A stretch of 64,000 bases of DNA from contig JARYMB010000006.1 of the NCBI GenBank assembly GCA_029907345.1, positions 1-64,000 of the forward strand. The letters are read 5' to 3'. Source of the DNA: Methanolinea sp. (GTDB lineage: Archaea; Halobacteriota; Methanomicrobia; Methanomicrobiales; Methanospirillaceae). The notes beneath the pieces were generated by a model. That model ran no database searches, was not told the DNA's origin, and was given only the letters and a program-made list of their open reading frames with translations. The position numbers were made by a program, and so were the translations under genes. Positions 61,171 to 64,000 of this stretch are shown in pieces (the first letter of the stretch is position 1; the number at the start of each line of letters is the position of its first letter).

Positions 61171-62616
61171 ATGGGCATTCATTTTGAAATTCTCGAAGAG
61201 GATATTGCGGGGCGTATTGGCAGGCTGAAGGCTGGGGAGCATGTCGTCCGGACCCCGATTCTCCTCCCGGTCGTCAATCCTCACCTCCAGCCGGTTCTCC
61301 CAAGGGAGATGAAAGCTCTTGGTGCCGAGGGCCTCATCACGAACGCGTACATCTTTTCGCGGAGCGAGGAATTCCGGGACCGGGCCCTTGCTTCCGGTCT
61401 CCATGACGTGCTCGGGTTCGAAGGGCTGATTATGACAGATTCGGGGGCATTCCAGCTCTCCGTTTACGGCGACATTTCCCTTACCAACGAGGAGGTCATC
61501 CGGTTCCAGCAGGATATCGGGAGTGACATCATCGTCCCTCTTGACATCCCCACGCCGCCGTCGGCAGACAGGGCGACCGCAGAAAGCGACCTTGCGGTCA
61601 CCATGTCACGCCTCGGGGAGGCCCGTGCCTTGTGCGGGGAGAGGGGAAACGCTGCAGGCCCGGTCCAGGGGGGGCTCTTTTCCGACCTCCGCGAGAAGGC
61701 AGGGAGGGCCGTCGGTGAGATGGGTTTTTCCTTCTGTCCCATCGGTGCGGTTGTCCCCCTCATGGAATCGTACCGTTACAGGGAACTCGTGCAGGTCGTG
61801 ATGGCTGCAAAAAAGGGGATTCCTTCCTCCTCCTGTGTCCACCTCTTTGGTGCAGGTCATCCGTCCATGTTCGCACTCGCAGTTGCCATGGGATGTGACG
61901 TTTTCGATTCTGCCGCCTATGCCCTGTACGCTCGGGAGGGGCGCTATCTCACCCCTTGGGGGAGTGCTAAGATCCAGGAGATGGCAGAACTCCCCTGCGC
62001 CTGCCGGGTCTGCCGCAGCCACACTGCAGAGGAACTCCGGCAGTCGGAAGAGTCAGAGCGGCTCCTTGCCATCCATAACCTGTCGGTAAGCCTTGCCGAG
62101 ATCGCACGCGTGAGGCAGGCGATCGCCGATGGCGTGCTGTTCGAACTCGTGGACGAGCGGTGCAGGAGCCACCCCCTCCTCTTCGACGGGTACAGGGCGT
62201 TCCTCCAGCACGGCGAGTCCCTCGAAAGGAGGGACAGGGTAAGCAAGCGGAGGTTCTTCTACAGGGGACAGGAGAGCTGCCTGCGCACCGAAGTCATCCG
62301 TTACCACGCACTCCTTAAACGGCTCGACCTCCCTTCCCGGGTGGTGATCTCCCTTGATGGAACCTGCAGGGAGGGTTTTGACCTGACACTCCTTTTCAAG
62401 CCACCTTTTGGCCCCTACCACCCTGCTCTTTCCGAGACGTTTCCGATCGGGCAGTGTGAGCTTCCCGGCTGGGACAGGGAGATGGTCTCTGCAGGATGCC
62501 GCGGTATCAGGGTGCTGATGGACACCCACCCGGAGACGTCGGTATCTGTCGCCTGCACGCCCGAATGGCGGGATCTGCTCACGGCCGAGCTCCCCGGTGT
62601 GCAGGTGATACCGTGA
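61171..62616 (+). CDS. tgtA: tRNA-guanine(15) transglycosylase (archaeosine pathway)
   Basis: 481 residues from ATG 61171. The catalytic domain shows [32 protein letters not shown] with the Asp that recognises the base, [11 protein letters not shown] with the nucleophilic Asp region, and the zinc site CACRVCRSH plus AIHN. About 110 residues of the C1 part follow, but the C-terminal PUA domain of full-length archaeal TGT (about 580 residues in Pyrococcus) is absent. It exchanges guanine-15 for preQ0 in tRNA. The arcS start overlaps its stop (GTGA). Confidence 0.94.
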   Translation: MGIHFEILEEDIAGRIGRLKAGEHVVRTPILLPVVNPHLQPVLPREMKALGAEGLITNAYIFSRSEEFRDRALASGLHDVLGFEGLIMTDSGAFQLSVYGDISLTNEEVIRFQQDIGSDIIVPLDIPTPPSADRATAESDLAVTMSRLGEARALCGERGNAAGPVQGGLFSDLREKAGRAVGEMGFSFCPIGAVVPLMESYRYRELVQVVMAAKKGIPSSSCVHLFGAGHPSMFALAVAMGCDVFDSAAYALYAREGRYLTPWGSAKIQEMAELPCACRVCRSHTAEELRQSEESERLLAIHNLSVSLAEIARVRQAIADGVLFELVDERCRSHPLLFDGYRAFLQHGESLERRDRVSKRRFFYRGQESCLRTEVIRYHALLKRLDLPSRVVISLDGTCREGFDLTLLFKPPFGPYHPALSETFPIGQCELPGWDREMVSAGCRGIRVLMDTHPETSVSVACTPEWRDLLTAELPGVQVIP

Positions 62617-64000
62617 GCCGCTTCGAGGTTACCAGGAGGGACGGGCTTGCGCGGATTTCGCACTTTTCCATGGAGGGACGGGACATTGTCCTCCCCTCTG
62701 TCGAGGAAGCGGATGCCATCTTTCCCGGCCTTGCCGCATCGAGCCTCGAAAACGTCCCTCTCGATGCCGATCCCGGATTTGCATCCCGGTACCTTCCCGC
62801 AGGTGACACCCAGCCGGTCCGTGTCCATCCGGCAGTGGACAGGGATGTCGGGTCGGGGACCTGCGTCATGGTTCCCTGCTGGCACACGGCCCTTGCAGAC
62901 CCCCGGAAATATGTCGAGTGGCTCGTTCGGCTCAAGGAGCGCCTCCCTCCCGACATCGCTTTCTACGCGCCGGCTGCCGCCGTTCCTTCGAACATTTCGC
63001 TTCTCTGTTACACGGGTTTTGACCTCTTTGACTTCACCGCTGTTGACCTTGCGTCGGCAAGGAAACAGTTCTGCCTCCCCGGGGGTATCTTTCCGGGAGA
63101 CCTCATGGAAGAAGGGGCCTGTTCCTGCCCGGGCTGCAGGGAGGGTGACCTCTTCCGGCACAACAGGGAGGCACTCCTCTGCGAGCTTGCCCTTGTCCGC
63201 ATCCACATCGCGTCCTCGTCACTGCGGGACCTCGTCGAGAGCCGGTCACGGATGGATTCAAGATACGTCTCGATCATCAGGTTCCTGGACCGGGAGAGTC
63301 ATTTCCTTGAACCGCGCATTCCGGTAACCCGGCCGGGGACTCTCCGGGCAACGAGCGGCGAGTCGCTCTTCAGGACCGAGGTCCGGCGGTTTGCTGACCG
63401 CGTCGTCAGCCGTTACATCCCGCCGGCCGCGGATGTCGCGGTCCTCCTCCCCTGCTCCGCAAAAAAGCCCTATTCACTCTCGCAGAGCCACCGGAAGTTC
63501 ACGGAAGCGATCGCCGGCAGGGCACTCGAGCTCGTCGTGACATCACCGCTCGGTCTTGTTCCACGGGATCTCGAGCGCGTCTACCCGGCCGCCCACTACG
63601 ATGTCCCCGTAACGGGGTACTGGGACGCGGAGGAGAAGGCCTGGGTCGCAGGCGTGATTGCGCAATTCTTCAGGAATCACCATTTCCGCCGTGTCATTGC
63701 CCACCTCGAGGGCGGAGCGCTCGAGGCTGCAAACATGGCTGCAGAGATGGCATCCCTGGACCTCGAGTGCACCACGCGCGGGGACAAGGCGACATCGCGC
63801 CCGGCGCTCAATGCCCTTTCCGGGGCCTTATCAGGGGAGAGACCAGTCACCCATGACATCGTCAGGGCAACCGCTTCTTACCAGTTCGATTCTGCCGTGG
63901 AGACGAAAGGTTTCACCACGAAGGAAAGGTTCCCCGAACTGAAAGTATTCAGGGGCAGGGAACCCCTCTTCTCGCTCGATCCCGGGACCGGGTTTCTCCG
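62613..64000 (+). CDS. arcS: Archaeosine synthase ArcS (partial, runs off the window)
   Basis: At least 462 codons, starting at GTG 62613 and open to the right edge. The motif [15 protein letters not shown] near residue 285 is the ArcS signature region, and [28 protein letters not shown] follows it. The N-terminal half resembles a degenerate TGT with a Cys pair ([14 protein letters not shown]). ArcS adds the amidine nitrogen to preQ0-tRNA to give archaeosine, working directly after TgtA. Cotranslation by GTGA overlap agrees. The missing 3' end should carry the PUA domain. Confidence 0.9.
   Translation, partial: MSRFEVTRRDGLARISHFSMEGRDIVLPSVEEADAIFPGLAASSLENVPLDADPGFASRYLPAGDTQPVRVHPAVDRDVGSGTCVMVPCWHTALADPRKYVEWLVRLKERLPPDIAFYAPAAAVPSNISLLCYTGFDLFDFTAVDLASARKQFCLPGGIFPGDLMEEGACSCPGCREGDLFRHNREALLCELALVRIHIASSSLRDLVESRSRMDSRYVSIIRFLDRESHFLEPRIPVTRPGTLRATSGESLFRTEVRRFADRVVSRYIPPAADVAVLLPCSAKKPYSLSQSHRKFTEAIAGRALELVVTSPLGLVPRDLERVYPAAHYDVPVTGYWDAEEKAWVAGVIAQFFRNHHFRRVIAHLEGGALEAANMAAEMASLDLECTTRGDKATSRPALNALSGALSGERPVTHDIVRATASYQFDSAVETKGFTTKERFPELKVFRGREPLFSLDPGTGFL

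Noticed and set aside
1..64000. CRISPR array, insertion sequence or prophage
   Set aside because: No regularly spaced identical repeats, no cas, transposase, integrase or phage structural gene, and no terminal inverted repeats flanking a gene were seen.

Overview
The window comes from a GC-rich methanogenic archaeon, most probably of the order Methanomicrobiales. The evidence is an archaellum operon joined to chemotaxis genes including cheF, a pyruvoyl-dependent arginine decarboxylase, proteasome-activating nucleotidases, archaeal shikimate genes (ADH synthase type aldolases and DHQ synthase II), archaeosine genes (tgtA, arcS), an aMBF1 protein, archaeal RNase P RNA and many TATA-box promoters with leaderless or nearly leaderless starts. 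No insertion sequence, integrase or CRISPR array was seen.

Layout. 1-6 kb: a secreted PKD/DUF2341 cysteine protease and a surface-sugar operon (gmd, fcl and an ABC-2 permease without its ATPase), then tRNA-Arg(GCG). 6-14.7 kb: a PflX-like radical SAM protein, a flavin-binding protein, argG and carAB (arginine/pyrimidine supply), and a PKD/EF-hand exported protein. Two copies of a diverged repeat of about 200 bp lie at 2344-2545 and 9121-9325 between minus-strand genes. 15-29.7 kb: pdaD, then on the minus strand two archaellin genes followed by arlCDE-G-F-H-I-J, an unrecognised two-TM acidic protein, cheF, cheY, cheB, cheA, cheC and cheD. No cheW, cheR or receptor gene is present. 29.8-46.7 kb: mixed housekeeping genes (HEAT membrane protein, small membrane proteins, TPR protein, mobA, XPD/DinG-like helicase with ogt, purB, FKBP, CYTH, phosphoesterase, radical SAM, DUF126, mscL, MBF1) and two PAN ATPases.

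46.7-56.1 kb: an almost complete aromatic amino acid cluster in which adjacent genes overlap or nearly touch: two aldolases, aroB', tyrA, pheA, aroA, a fused aroK-aroE, and aroC, with aroD nearby on the other strand. Its 240-nt leader contains a 15-codon ORF with three Phe codons and one Tyr codon built from a repeated 18-nt unit, followed by competing stem-loops and a U-run. This looks like an attenuator and is the most interesting signal in the window. 56-64 kb: a U32 peptidase-family protein, tpiA, an HTH-CBS regulator with a tandem 10-bp operator-like repeat, RNase P RNA on the minus strand, an AMMECR1 protein, tgtA and the start of arcS.

Recurring themes are translationally coupled operons (ATGA, GTGA, TGATG overlaps), convergent genes with overlapping stops, and divergent gene pairs whose TATA boxes overlap or sit on each other's start sites.
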